Below, piece after piece: positions 7,284 through 14,082 of a DNA stretch of 16,907 nt; within the stretch, counting starts at the first letter, position 1, and each line of letters opens with the position of its first letter. The translations under genes and the position numbers were made by a program. The notes below the pieces were generated by a model. The model saw only the letters and a list, made by a program, of their open reading frames with translations. It was not told the DNA's origin and searched no databases. The DNA is from Savagea sp. Its GTDB lineage: Bacteria; Bacillota; Bacilli; Bacillales_A; Planococcaceae. Location: assembly GCA_030152585.1 (NCBI GenBank), contig JASLJC010000113.1, forward strand, positions 1-16,907. The letters run 5' to 3'.

Positions 7284-7807
7284 TGAGCCATCCGGACGTT
7301 TTACCGTTCGTACGCCATAAAGCATATTCAATGGAACAATTCGAAGTCGTCAACAAAGATACGATTGAGGCAGAAGCGCGCGGTGAGTTAATTTCACGCG
7401 TCATTATGAACGAACAATTAGAACCGATCGGTACGATCAATTTATTTGATATTCGCGAAACGACAGGTTTCCTTGCAACGTGGCTTGGCAAACCGTATCA
7501 AGGAAAAGGATACAATCAAATCGCGAAAATGGAGTTTTTAACAGAAGTGTTTACAACGACACCGATCACATCTGTCTTAATGTGTATCCGACATGAAAAT
7601 ATTCGTTCGCAAAAAGCGGCGATGAAATTACCATATGTCGTCCAAGCGAGTGCGGCATCATGGGAAATTTTTAAAACAGTAAAAGAAAATAGCGAAGACT
7701 TCGTATTATTTGAAGTACCGAAAGCGTTATTTTTAGGTGGTATATTACCTGAAACGACATATCAAGCGACACCATCGCGTGCTACAGTATGTAGCATTAC
7801 AGGTTAA
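7229..7807 (+). CDS. GNAT-family N-acetyltransferase (RimJ/RimL-like)
   Basis: A 192-residue cytoplasmic protein with the fold signature of GNAT acetyltransferases. These are the beta strand around P-I-G-T-I-N-L (residues 66-72), the acetyl-CoA loop W-L-G-K-P-Y-Q-G-K-G-Y-N-Q-I-A (85-99, Q-G-K-G being the pyrophosphate-binding turn), and the late segment H-E-N-I-R-S-Q-K-A-A-M-K-L (122-134), which corresponds to the N-x-x-S-x-x-x-x-x-K-L helix. The pattern is closest to the RimJ/RimL type, which acetylates protein N-termini or small amines. The substrate cannot be read from sequence. The ATG has TAGGAGG 9 bases upstream. It is the first full gene behind the M-box and terminator, with no other promoter seen, so its expression should rise when Mg2+ is low. 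It ends at a bidirectional terminator. Confidence 0.82.
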   Translation: MLTKRTFNTFEQQTLFTLMSHPDVLPFVRHKAYSMEQFEVVNKDTIEAEARGELISRVIMNEQLEPIGTINLFDIRETTGFLATWLGKPYQGKGYNQIAKMEFLTEVFTTTPITSVLMCIRHENIRSQKAAMKLPYVVQASAASWEIFKTVKENSEDFVLFEVPKALFLGGILPETTYQATPSRATVCSITG

Positions 7808-7821
7808 TCAAAAGAGATGAA

Positions 7822-7854
7822 AAAAAGAGGCGGGGATAATCCCTGCCTCTTTTT
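7822..7854. terminator. Bidirectional terminator between GNAT gene and ywaF
   Basis: A stem of 10 perfect base pairs (7822-7831 with 7845-7854), extended by one G-T and three G-C pairs around a 5-base loop. It is A-rich on the left and T-rich on the right. It lies between the GNAT stop (7807) and the ywaF stop (7858). Confidence 0.9.
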
Positions 7855-7857
7855 ATG

Positions 7858-8598
7858 TTAAGAGTTCATAGAAGGTGTCGTCTTTTCATTGCGCCGTTCA
7901 TAAACTAATTTGTGTACGACATACATGCTGTAAAAAAGAAGTAACATCGTTCCTAATAAAAAAGGAACGTGATAAGGAAATCCAGGAAAACCTTCTAAAA
8001 ATGGAGATGGCGGTAGTTCATTTAAATAAGCGTAATTACTTCCGATAGAAGCATTTAATGTTAAAATGGCTACGAAGTAAAGAAGGCTAAAACGAAATGT
8101 TGTTTTTAATCCGGCTCGTGTCGGTTCATAGTGCGACGTAATCGCTAAAAATACAGTACCGATCAATAAAGCGCCGTGTCCCATGAAAAATTGTAAGAAC
8201 ATTACATTCGGAAAACCGATCCCTTCTGTATCAGGAGATAACATCGCAAGTACAGCACCGACAATTCCCCAGTAAAAGACAATCGGATAAAGTCGTTCAT
8301 TCATTCGAATTAATAAGACTAAAAGCAGCAATGTACTTAAACGACAAGGGTATAAAGGCAATGCATCGAGCACGTGGAAAGCGTGGTTTGCATAGTACCA
8401 ACCGTATAATAAAAATTGTTGTACGATAATGACGACGATGAGAGTAATTCGGATTCGTTGCGATACGTTCGGTTTTCGAATGAAGTCCGCATGACGTACC
8501 ATCCAAATCGTTGCTCCGAAAAAGAGTGCTAATAAAGCAAGATGTGGAATTGAAAAAAGTGGGAATAATGGGTTCGTTGAATAAAATAGTGTCTGCAT
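7858..8598 (-). CDS. ywaF: YwaF-type (TIGR02206) integral membrane protein
   Basis: A 246-residue protein with about six to seven membrane segments. It carries family landmarks of the YwaF group: L-P-L-Y-P-C-R-L-S-T, G-I-V-G-A-V-L-A-M-L-S-P-D, F-F-M-G-H-G-A-L and N-Y-A-Y-L. The function of this family is unknown. The frame stays open upstream to 8712, but that part is not membrane-like and would overlap the divergent gene at 8660. The ATG at 8598 follows GAGGTGG at a short spacing and begins directly with the first hydrophobic region, so I take it as the start. The gene is divergent from the DUF1722 gene, with only 61 bases between them, so their promoters must be packed back to back. I cannot pick out hexamers with confidence. 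Confidence 0.82.
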   Translation of the reverse strand: MQTLFYSTNPLFPLFSIPHLALLALFFGATIWMVRHADFIRKPNVSQRIRITLIVVIIVQQFLLYGWYYANHAFHVLDALPLYPCRLSTLLLLVLLIRMNERLYPIVFYWGIVGAVLAMLSPDTEGIGFPNVMFLQFFMGHGALLIGTVFLAITSHYEPTRAGLKTTFRFSLLYFVAILTLNASIGSNYAYLNELPPSPFLEGFPGFPYHVPFLLGTMLLLFYSMYVVHKLVYERRNEKTTPSMNS

Positions 8599-8659
8599 AA
8601 GCCACCTCGGTTCTATAAAATAAATACAATGACTCAATACGTTTGAGGAGGTGTAAAGG

Positions 8660-9049
8660 TTGCGCAAAGAGAAAGAATTTTTATGGCGTACGAATAAATA
8701 TGAAGCACTCATGTATGATGAACGTCAATATCGTCACATTCAAAAACGAGTGAATACGATGACATATCAGGCGTTAGAAGAAGCGCTCATTCAATTGTAC
8801 GAATCGACTCCTACGATAGGATCGGTTGCGAATACGTATGAACATATGTGGGGATATTTTAAGAAAATAGCATCCGAAGAAGAAAAACAAGAAGCATTTT
8901 TTCTTTTAAAACAATACAAATGTGAAATGATAGAACGTGAAGCATTGTGGCAATATTTAGCGACATTAGCTGTGAAGTACAATGTTGTCTATTTGCAAGA
9001 GACGACTTTATTACGTCGTTATATCAAAAAGGAGGAGGAAAACGGTTGA
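8660..9049 (+). CDS. DUF1722 (YbgA-like) protein
   Basis: A 129-residue soluble, mostly helical protein that matches the DUF1722 pattern (PF08349): an N-terminal W-R-T-N-K-Y-E-A-L-M-Y segment, then T-Y-E-H-M-W-G-Y-F-K-K (residues about 59-69), like the H-x-x-G-Y-F-K-K core of the family, and a closing L-L-K-Q-Y-K helix. In other bacteria the domain occurs alone (E. coli YbgA) or fused to DUF523, the TudS-type thiouracil desulfurase. Here it stands alone and no DUF523 gene is nearby. The start is TTG with GAGGAGGTG eight bases before it. The stop overlaps the start of the aspartate dehydrogenase gene by four bases (TTGA), so the two are co-translated. The biochemical role is unknown. Confidence 0.8.
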   Translation: MRKEKEFLWRTNKYEALMYDERQYRHIQKRVNTMTYQALEEALIQLYESTPTIGSVANTYEHMWGYFKKIASEEEKQEAFFLLKQYKCEMIEREALWQYLATLAVKYNVVYLQETTLLRRYIKKEEENG

Positions 9050-9828
9050 AGATTGGATTAATTGGTACAGGAGCAATCGGTACGTTTTTATTGCATGCGG
9101 TGAATGAGCAACGACGTATTCCAACGGCTCGTATTACGGCGATTCATTCGAGGCGATATGAACAGACACAACGTCTTGCTCAAAAGTATAATACAGAAGC
9201 ATATGAAACAGTAGAACAAATCCTTCAGTCAGACGTAGATGTCATTATCGAAGCAGCGACAGGTGATGTAGTGAAAATGATCGCTGAAGAAGTGTTTCAA
9301 CATAAAAAACATTTGATCGTCAGTAGTATCGGTGCATTTGTTGATGAAACATATTTGCACAAAATTGAAACGATCGCTTCACGTGCTCAACGTCATCTAT
9401 ACTTTCCGTCGGGAGCAATCGGTGGATTAGATGTCATACGAGCAGCGAAAACTAGCAATACGTTACAGCGAGTGGCACTTACGACGCGTAAACCTCCAAT
9501 AGCACTTCAAGGAGAAATTAAAGAGGCGACTGTTTTATTTCAAGGTCAAGCGAAAGAAGCGATTACTCAGTTTCCTCAAAATATGAACGTTGCAATTGCA
9601 CTTTCATTAGCAGGATTAGGTGTAGAACAAACGGAAGTATGTGTCATTAGTGACCCTACCGTAACTAAAAATCATCATAAAATCGAAGCATATGGGCTTT
9701 TTGGGACGATGACATTTGAAATTGAAAATAATCCATTACCATCTAACCCAAAAACGAGTGCCCTTGCAGCGTATAGTTTATTAGCAACGATTCAATCGAT
9801 GACTTCGACAGTTGTCGTTGGCTCTTAA
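9046..9828 (+). CDS. nadX: L-aspartate dehydrogenase (NadX-like)
   Basis: A 260-residue enzyme of the aspartate dehydrogenase family (DUF108), which oxidises L-aspartate to iminoaspartate with NAD(P). Iminoaspartate can feed quinolinate and NAD synthesis. G7-T-G-A-I-G12 is the Rossmann nucleotide-binding loop. The landmarks P-S-G-A-I-G-G (121-127), T-R-K-P-P, F-P-Q-N-M-N-V-A, the D-P...N-H-H-K-I-E segment with the likely catalytic His (H210/H211), and N-P-K-T-S-A-L-A-A-Y-S all fit. The start is the TTG at 9046, set by AAGGAGGAGG and by the immediate start of the Rossmann strand. A longer open frame back to 8947 is only the overlap with the upstream gene. No nadA or nadC lies in the window, so an NAD role is inference. 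The gene is the second of a two-gene operon. Confidence 0.9.
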   Translation: MKIGLIGTGAIGTFLLHAVNEQRRIPTARITAIHSRRYEQTQRLAQKYNTEAYETVEQILQSDVDVIIEAATGDVVKMIAEEVFQHKKHLIVSSIGAFVDETYLHKIETIASRAQRHLYFPSGAIGGLDVIRAAKTSNTLQRVALTTRKPPIALQGEIKEATVLFQGQAKEAITQFPQNMNVAIALSLAGLGVEQTEVCVISDPTVTKNHHKIEAYGLFGTMTFEIENNPLPSNPKTSALAAYSLLATIQSMTSTVVVGS

Positions 9829-9840
9829 TAAAAACGAATA

Positions 9841-9885
9841 AAAAACGTCTAAAATCAAATGAAATCATTGATTTTAGACGTTTTT
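9841..9885. terminator. Bidirectional terminator between nadX and tspO
   Basis: An 18-bp perfect stem (9841-9858 with 9868-9885) with A5 and T5 at its ends. It sits 12 bases after the nadX stop and 3 bases past the tspO stop on the other strand. Confidence 0.93.
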
Positions 9886-9888
9886 GCT

Positions 9889-10368
9889 TTATTTGTTTCG
9901 ATTGAGTGCCCACGTACCGATAGATAAATACATCGCAAATCCTGTCCACGCAGCGTACGGGACGAGTAGCGCACTGGCTAACTTATCTCGTTGATAAAAT
10001 TGTCGTGCTGTTTGAGTAGCTGCTAGGAAAAGTGGAACAGATTCTAGTGCAGCGAGCCCTCTTTTTTTGTACTTAAAAAAGAGTAAAGGCCACGCAAAGT
10101 TTAACGTGAGTTGTTGATAATAATGCGTATTTTCTTTTTTTACATGTTTTTGTTCGTTCAGTAAGTAATGCGCGATGCCCATTGACGTGTATAAAGTCGT
10201 CCAAACGATTGGAAAAACAGCACCTGGTGGAGAAAGTGGTGGTTGTTTCAATTGTTCGTATTGCTCTCGTGTTTGTTCATCATCCGTTGAACGGTTTGCC
10301 ATATATCCAATGATCATGCCACCGACAAGAGGTAGTGCAACCTTTTTCAAAAGTGAGTTGTTTTTCAT
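9889..10368 (-). CDS. tspO: TspO/MBR family tryptophan-rich membrane protein
   Basis: A 159-residue protein with five predicted membrane helices. It bears the TspO signatures P-P-L-S-P-P-G-A-V-F-P-I-V-W-T-T-L-Y, L-N-F-A-W-P-L-L-F-F and Y-A-A-W-T-G-F-A-M-Y-L-S-I-G-T-W-A-L-N. Known bacterial TspO proteins bind tetrapyrroles such as haem and protoporphyrin and affect stress responses. The B. cereus protein can degrade protoporphyrin IX in light. The ATG at 10368 follows GGAGGAG at good spacing. The gene starts 53 bases after the end of the MFS gene on the same strand, with no terminator seen between, so it may be the last gene of a gntR-MFS-tspO unit. Confidence 0.92.
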   Translation of the reverse strand: MKNNSLLKKVALPLVGGMIIGYMANRSTDDEQTREQYEQLKQPPLSPPGAVFPIVWTTLYTSMGIAHYLLNEQKHVKKENTHYYQQLTLNFAWPLLFFKYKKRGLAALESVPLFLAATQTARQFYQRDKLASALLVPYAAWTGFAMYLSIGTWALNRNK

Positions 10369-10421
10369 AACATCTCCTCCTTTTTTCTCTCTTCCTTCTT
10401 TTTCCTAAAATGAAACGTCCG

Positions 10422-11603
10422 TTAAATCGTTCGTTCACGACTAGCATAAATACTAACAATTAATAATAAAATAGAACATCCTATTAATACGTAAAGAGGA
10501 AATGTCCAATCGTTTGTCCAGTCGTACAATTTTCCAATAAGCATCGGACCAGTAGCTGCAATTAAATAACCGATGGATTGTGCCATACCAGATAATTGAG
10601 AGGCTTCTTTTACAGTTTTTGTCCGTAAGTTGAAAAACATCATTGCTAAACTAAATGCACTTCCTGAGCCGATTCCAATAAAAATGACGAATAAAGGGAT
10701 GAAAGAGACCCATGGCGTAAGGAAGCCGACGAATCCGAAGAAGAAAAACGAAATCGTACTGATACTTAAAACGATTTGATTCGGCATTTTATCTGCGATA
10801 ATCGGTACGATAAAGGTTGAAACGACAATAACGATTTGCAGGAGAAACAACATCCAACCACCTTGTCCTTGTGTATAGCCATGCTCACGTAACATCGCAG
10901 GTAACCAAGCGACCATCGTATAAAAAAGAAGCGACTGAACACCCATGAAAATCGTAACAGACCAAGCAATAGGGGAACGAAGCATCGATGGTGCACGTTC
11001 AGTCGTCGGTTTTGCTTGAATCGTTTCATTCGTTCGTAATTGGGGGAACCATAACAAAATCGAAATGAATAGGACGACACTCCAAGCAGCGAGTGCACCA
11101 GCCCACCCATAGGCATTGTTCGTAGCAAGAGGAACGCTTAGTCCGGAAGCAAGTGCACCGGCAACGTTCATGAATACGGCATATAACCCGGTCATTAACC
11201 CAATTTTATAAGGAAACTTTAACTTAATAAAAGCTGGAATGAGTACGTTCCCAATTGCAATCGCAAGACCAATTAAAATTGTCCCGCTAAATAAAAAGAG
11301 TGTAGAAGGGAAAGAGCGTATGATTACACCGATGAGTAAGGCGATCATCGAATAAAAAATAATTTTTTCCATCCCGACCCATTCTGCAAGACGCGGTGCA
11401 AAAGGTGAAAACAGAGCAAAGGCGAGTAGAGGAATCGTTGTGAGGGCTCCTGCCATCGTGCTCGTTAAAAGTAAATCATTTTGAATATTAGGGATCAATG
11501 AACCGACTGCGGTGAGTGGCGCACGTAAGTTTGCACCAATCATTAAAACGCCGAAAGCGAGTAAGAAAAGCGCTCGTTTATCCATTTTTTGTTCCGTTAT
11601 CAA
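10422..11603 (-). CDS. MFS transporter, CynX/NimT (YycB-like) family
   Basis: A 393-residue major facilitator protein with about 12 membrane helices in two halves split by a charged loop (about residues 190-210). The N-terminal G-A-N-L-R-A-P-L-T-A-V-G-S-L-I-P segment is typical of the CynX/NimT group, which includes E. coli CynX (cyanate operon) and B. subtilis YycB. Substrates of most members are unknown. The start is TTG, placed directly after the TAA stop of the gntR gene (no spacing), with AGGAGGA seven bases upstream inside the end of gntR. An ATG six codons further in lacks a comparable site. The adjoining GntR-type repressor very probably controls it, in response to a molecule that it imports or exports. 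Confidence 0.88.
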   Translation of the reverse strand: MITEQKMDKRALFLLAFGVLMIGANLRAPLTAVGSLIPNIQNDLLLTSTMAGALTTIPLLAFALFSPFAPRLAEWVGMEKIIFYSMIALLIGVIIRSFPSTLFLFSGTILIGLAIAIGNVLIPAFIKLKFPYKIGLMTGLYAVFMNVAGALASGLSVPLATNNAYGWAGALAAWSVVLFISILLWFPQLRTNETIQAKPTTERAPSMLRSPIAWSVTIFMGVQSLLFYTMVAWLPAMLREHGYTQGQGGWMLFLLQIVIVVSTFIVPIIADKMPNQIVLSISTISFFFFGFVGFLTPWVSFIPLFVIFIGIGSGSAFSLAMMFFNLRTKTVKEASQLSGMAQSIGYLIAATGPMLIGKLYDWTNDWTFPLYVLIGCSILLLIVSIYASRERTI

Positions 11604-12254
11604 TTATAATTCCTCCTGTTGAGAAGCATTCCATTGGGATGCGTAATGTATTGTCACTTCTTGCTTCGCTTTTGTTGGATTTTGTTGTTCAATCGCCTGA
11701 AGTAGAGCCGTATGTAAATGGGCAACGGACGTTTCTTCTAATAAATGGGCAATAGAACGTTCAACCGATGTTGCAATATGTTCATACAGTTCAATAAAAA
11801 GCGGATTGTTCGTCGCGTAGACAATCGCTTCGTGAAAATGAAAATCCGCTTCTAAAAATTGTTTGCGTGTCGTCGCTTTTTCACACCGAGTATAGGCATG
11901 CTGAATGCGTTTAAGTTGCTCTTCAGTTCGTCGTATTGCAGCGAGTGGAGCGGCTTCGGTTTCTAACATGTAACGAACTTCTAAAATATCGTGCCATTCG
12001 TGTTTTTGAATCGTTTCGGTGAGTAATACTTGGAGAGGGTTCGTCGCTTTTACGCGTGTACCACTTCCTCTTTTTGATTCTAAAAGTCCGGCATGGATAA
12101 GTGATTGAACCGCTTCGCGAATCGTATTACGGCTCGTATTGAATTGTTCCATTAACATCATTTCAGATGGGATTTTTTCATGTAGCGGCCACGTTCCATC
12201 TTGAATAAAACGTTCCATTTGTAGAGCGATTTGTCTCGGTAACGGTTTAGACAT
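11604..12254 (-). CDS. GntR-family regulator, FadR/FCD subfamily
   Basis: A 216-residue transcription factor. Residues about 5-68 form the winged helix-turn-helix (I-P-S-E-M-M-L-M-E-Q-F-N-T-S-R-N-T-I-R-E-A, ending R-G-S-G-T-R-V). Residues about 85-210 are an all-helical FCD ligand domain, with probable metal ligands D137, H141, H181 and H203. Such proteins are usually repressors released by an organic acid or amino acid type ligand, which I cannot name here. The frame runs open upstream to 12569, but that part crosses the divergent yunF gene. The ATG at 12254 follows GAAGG at seven bases and begins the domain correctly. Two palindromes immediately upstream are its probable operators, implying autorepression. 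It is the first gene of the gntR-MFS(-tspO) operon. Confidence 0.9.
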   Translation of the reverse strand: MSKPLPRQIALQMERFIQDGTWPLHEKIPSEMMLMEQFNTSRNTIREAVQSLIHAGLLESKRGSGTRVKATNPLQVLLTETIQKHEWHDILEVRYMLETEAAPLAAIRRTEEQLKRIQHAYTRCEKATTRKQFLEADFHFHEAIVYATNNPLFIELYEHIATSVERSIAHLLEETSVAHLHTALLQAIEQQNPTKAKQEVTIHYASQWNASQQEEL

Positions 12255-12274
12255 TAAAAAACCTTCTTTCGTAA

Positions 12275-12291
12275 AAGTTGTTGGACAACTT
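12275..12291. promoter_or_regulatory. GntR operator, proximal copy
   Basis: AAGTTGTTGGACAACTT: perfect 7-base inverted arms around TGG. The core TTGTTGGACAA fits the T-x-G-T-x3-A-C-x-A pattern bound by FadR-subfamily regulators. It covers the -10 end and start site of the gntR promoter. Confidence 0.75.
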
Positions 12292-12319
12292 ATACTGTAA
12301 CAGAAAATAAGTTGTCCAA
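12289..12319 (-). promoter_or_regulatory. Promoter of the gntR-MFS operon
   Basis: On the minus strand, TTGGAC (12314-12319) lies 19 bases before TATAAG (12289-12294). Shifting the -35 by one to TGGACA gives 18. The -35 lies in the distal operator and the -10 in the proximal one, as expected for repression. The spacer is longer than ideal. Confidence 0.5.
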
Positions 12320-12325
12320 CAACTT
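12309..12325. promoter_or_regulatory. GntR operator, distal copy
   Basis: AAGTTGTCCAACAACTT: the same 7-base arms as the proximal copy, around CCA. It is the exact reverse complement of the proximal operator, with centres 34 bases apart (about three helical turns). It covers the -35 of gntR and lies 67 bases before the divergent yunF start. Confidence 0.75.
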
Positions 12326-12391
12326 GAAGTGAGCAGAAAAAAGAAGAAATATGATATGATAAAGAGAAGAAAGAGAAGGAGGACGGACGAG

Positions 12392-13243
12392 ATGATAAAA
12401 ATTGGACTGACAGGTTGGGGCGATCATCCGACATTGTATGACGTCCGTTCGAAATATCGGCTAACAGATTACAGCTCTTATTTTCCAGTCGTTGAACATG
12501 ATGCGACCTTTTATGCGATTCCAAGTGCAGCAAGTGTAGCGAAATGGTTGAGTGAAACACCTGCTTCATTTCAATTTATCGTCAAAGCATACCAAGGGAT
12601 GACAGGACATATTAAAAAAGAAGATTCGCCTTATGAATCAGTCCGCGAAATGTTTGAACAGTTTCGTTTAGCGATTACGCCGATATATGAAGCAAAAAAG
12701 CTTGCGTTTATTTTGTTTCAATTTCCCCCTTGGCTCGTTTGTAATGAAACGAATGCGCGCATTTTATATTATATGAAACAACAATATCCAGATTTTCCGA
12801 TGGCTGTTGAATTTCGTCACTTGTCATGGTTTACCGGACCGTGTAGAGGGCGGACGCTTGCAACGTTGCAACAACTCGGATTGATTCATACGATTTGTGA
12901 TGAACCTCAAATTGGTGAGAAATGTATCCCGCGTCTTCCGGTTGTAACGAATGAAGAAATCGCATTTTTCCGTTTTCATGGACGTCATAAAGAAGGATGG
13001 GAAAACCGTTTTCCGACCCGTGAAATGTGGCGAAAAGTGCGTTACTTATATAACTATTCAGAAGAAGAATTACAACAACTTCGATCAGAAATTGTCGAAG
13101 TGCATACGAAAGTAGAAACAACGTACGTCATTTTTAATAATAATTCGGGACATCATGCCGCACTAAATGCACAACAGTTGCAACAGATGCTCGGCGTGAC
13201 GTATGACAACTTAGCATCTCAACAATTACGTTTATTCGACTAG
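12392..13243 (+). CDS. yunF: DUF72 family protein (YunF/YecE-like)
   Basis: A 283-residue soluble protein of the DUF72 family, a TIM-barrel fold of unknown activity. Landmarks are G-L-T-G-W-G-D-H-P-T-L-Y at the N-terminus, H-D-A-T-F-Y-A-I-P-S, F-Q-F-I-V-K-A, L-F-Q-F-P-P-W-L, A-V-E-F-R-H-L-S-W-F, F-F-R-F-H-G-R and the closing F-N-N-N-S-G-H-H-A-A-L-N-A. The start is the ATG at 12392, after AAGGAGGA at eight bases. The longer open frame back to 12329 lacks a binding site. Two TATGAT boxes (12350-12355 and 12355-12360) may be its -10, but no -35 fits well. TTGAAG at 12324 is 20 bases from the first box. The distal GntR operator lies at that point, so shared control is possible. First gene of the yunF-yunE-yunD run. 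Confidence 0.88.
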   Translation: MIKIGLTGWGDHPTLYDVRSKYRLTDYSSYFPVVEHDATFYAIPSAASVAKWLSETPASFQFIVKAYQGMTGHIKKEDSPYESVREMFEQFRLAITPIYEAKKLAFILFQFPPWLVCNETNARILYYMKQQYPDFPMAVEFRHLSWFTGPCRGRTLATLQQLGLIHTICDEPQIGEKCIPRLPVVTNEEIAFFRFHGRHKEGWENRFPTREMWRKVRYLYNYSEEELQQLRSEIVEVHTKVETTYVIFNNNSGHHAALNAQQLQQMLGVTYDNLASQQLRLFD

Positions 13244-13253
13244 GAGGAATTGT

Positions 13254-14078
13254 ATGGCGTATGTCATTATCGCGATACTCGGTATTTTATCAGGTCTTGT
13301 CGGGTCAATCGTCGGGTTAGGGGGAGGAGTAATATTAGTTCCTCTCACTTTATATTTCGGAATGGAACTCGGTTGGATAGAAGGAATTACACCACAAACA
13401 GTCGTCGGTTTATCTGTCGTTATGATGGTATTTACAGGTTTATCATCGACTTTATCGCATATGAAAGCAAAAACGGTCGATTATAAAAGTGGATGGCTCT
13501 TTTTTGCAGGGAGTGTACCGGGAACGATACTCGGTGCGTATTTAAATAAAAGTTTAAATTTACCGTCGTTTCATCTTTATTTCGGGCTATTGTTAATCGT
13601 CCTTGCGCTCATTTTATTATTCCGTGATCGAATGCGACCGATCCATTGGTTTGTCGATCACGGTGTGCAAAAGACGTATGTCGCACAAGATGGAACACGC
13701 CATGTTTATGGTTATCCGGTTTCGTTTGCGCTATTATTGACCTTTTTGATTGGTTTAATGTCCGGTCTTTTCGGAATTGGTGGGGGCTCGATGTTAGTAC
13801 CTGCTATGTTATTATTGTTTTTATTTCCACCACATGTTGCGGTAGCGACGAGTATGTTTATGGTCTTTTTATCAGCTCTCGTCAATTCAGCTTCGCATAT
13901 TTATTTAGGAAACGTACCTTGGCTTTATACGTTACCCGTCATTCCTGCTGCGTGGATTGGTGCAAAAATAGGATCCGCTTTGAATCGAAAAATGGATTCG
14001 AAAACAGTCGTAACGGCGCTACGTGTCGTTTTACTCGTTCTCGGTATTCGTTCGGTCATCGTCGGAATTTGGGGGTAG
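13254..14078 (+). CDS. yunE: TauE/SafE (TSUP) family permease, YunE-like
   Basis: A 274-residue membrane protein with about eight helices arranged as two repeats. Each repeat opens with a glycine-rich loop: G-S-I-V-G-L-G-G-G-V-I-L-V-P near residue 17 and G-L-F-G-I-G-G-G-S-M-L-V-P near 175. This double motif defines the TauE/SafE (4-toluene sulfonate uptake) family. Members with known substrates move sulfite, sulfoacetate, sulfonates or other small anions, often outward. The substrate here is unknown. The ATG has AGGAGGA at six bases, overlapping the yunF stop codon. Only 10 bases separate the genes, and only 4 separate this one from yunD, so the three are one operon. An overlapping frame within it is a shadow. 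Confidence 0.92.
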   Translation: MAYVIIAILGILSGLVGSIVGLGGGVILVPLTLYFGMELGWIEGITPQTVVGLSVVMMVFTGLSSTLSHMKAKTVDYKSGWLFFAGSVPGTILGAYLNKSLNLPSFHLYFGLLLIVLALILLFRDRMRPIHWFVDHGVQKTYVAQDGTRHVYGYPVSFALLLTFLIGLMSGLFGIGGGSMLVPAMLLLFLFPPHVAVATSMFMVFLSALVNSASHIYLGNVPWLYTLPVIPAAWIGAKIGSALNRKMDSKTVVTALRVVLLVLGIRSVIVGIWG

Positions 14079-14082
14079 TCCG

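Noticed and set aside
8599..8712. N-terminal extension of the YwaF-type protein
   Set aside because: It has no ribosome binding site or family similarity, and it overlaps the divergent DUF1722 gene.
8947..9045. N-terminal extension of aspartate dehydrogenase
   Set aside because: It is the out-of-frame overlap with the DUF1722 gene. The Rossmann fold starts at the TTG at 9046.
12255..12569. N-terminal extension of the GntR regulator
   Set aside because: It runs through the operator/promoter region and into yunF on the other strand. The domain begins correctly at 12254.
14023..14082. N-terminal extension of YunD
   Set aside because: It overlaps the end of yunE in another frame and lacks a binding site. 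The H-T-N-D motif is correctly placed from the ATG at 14083.
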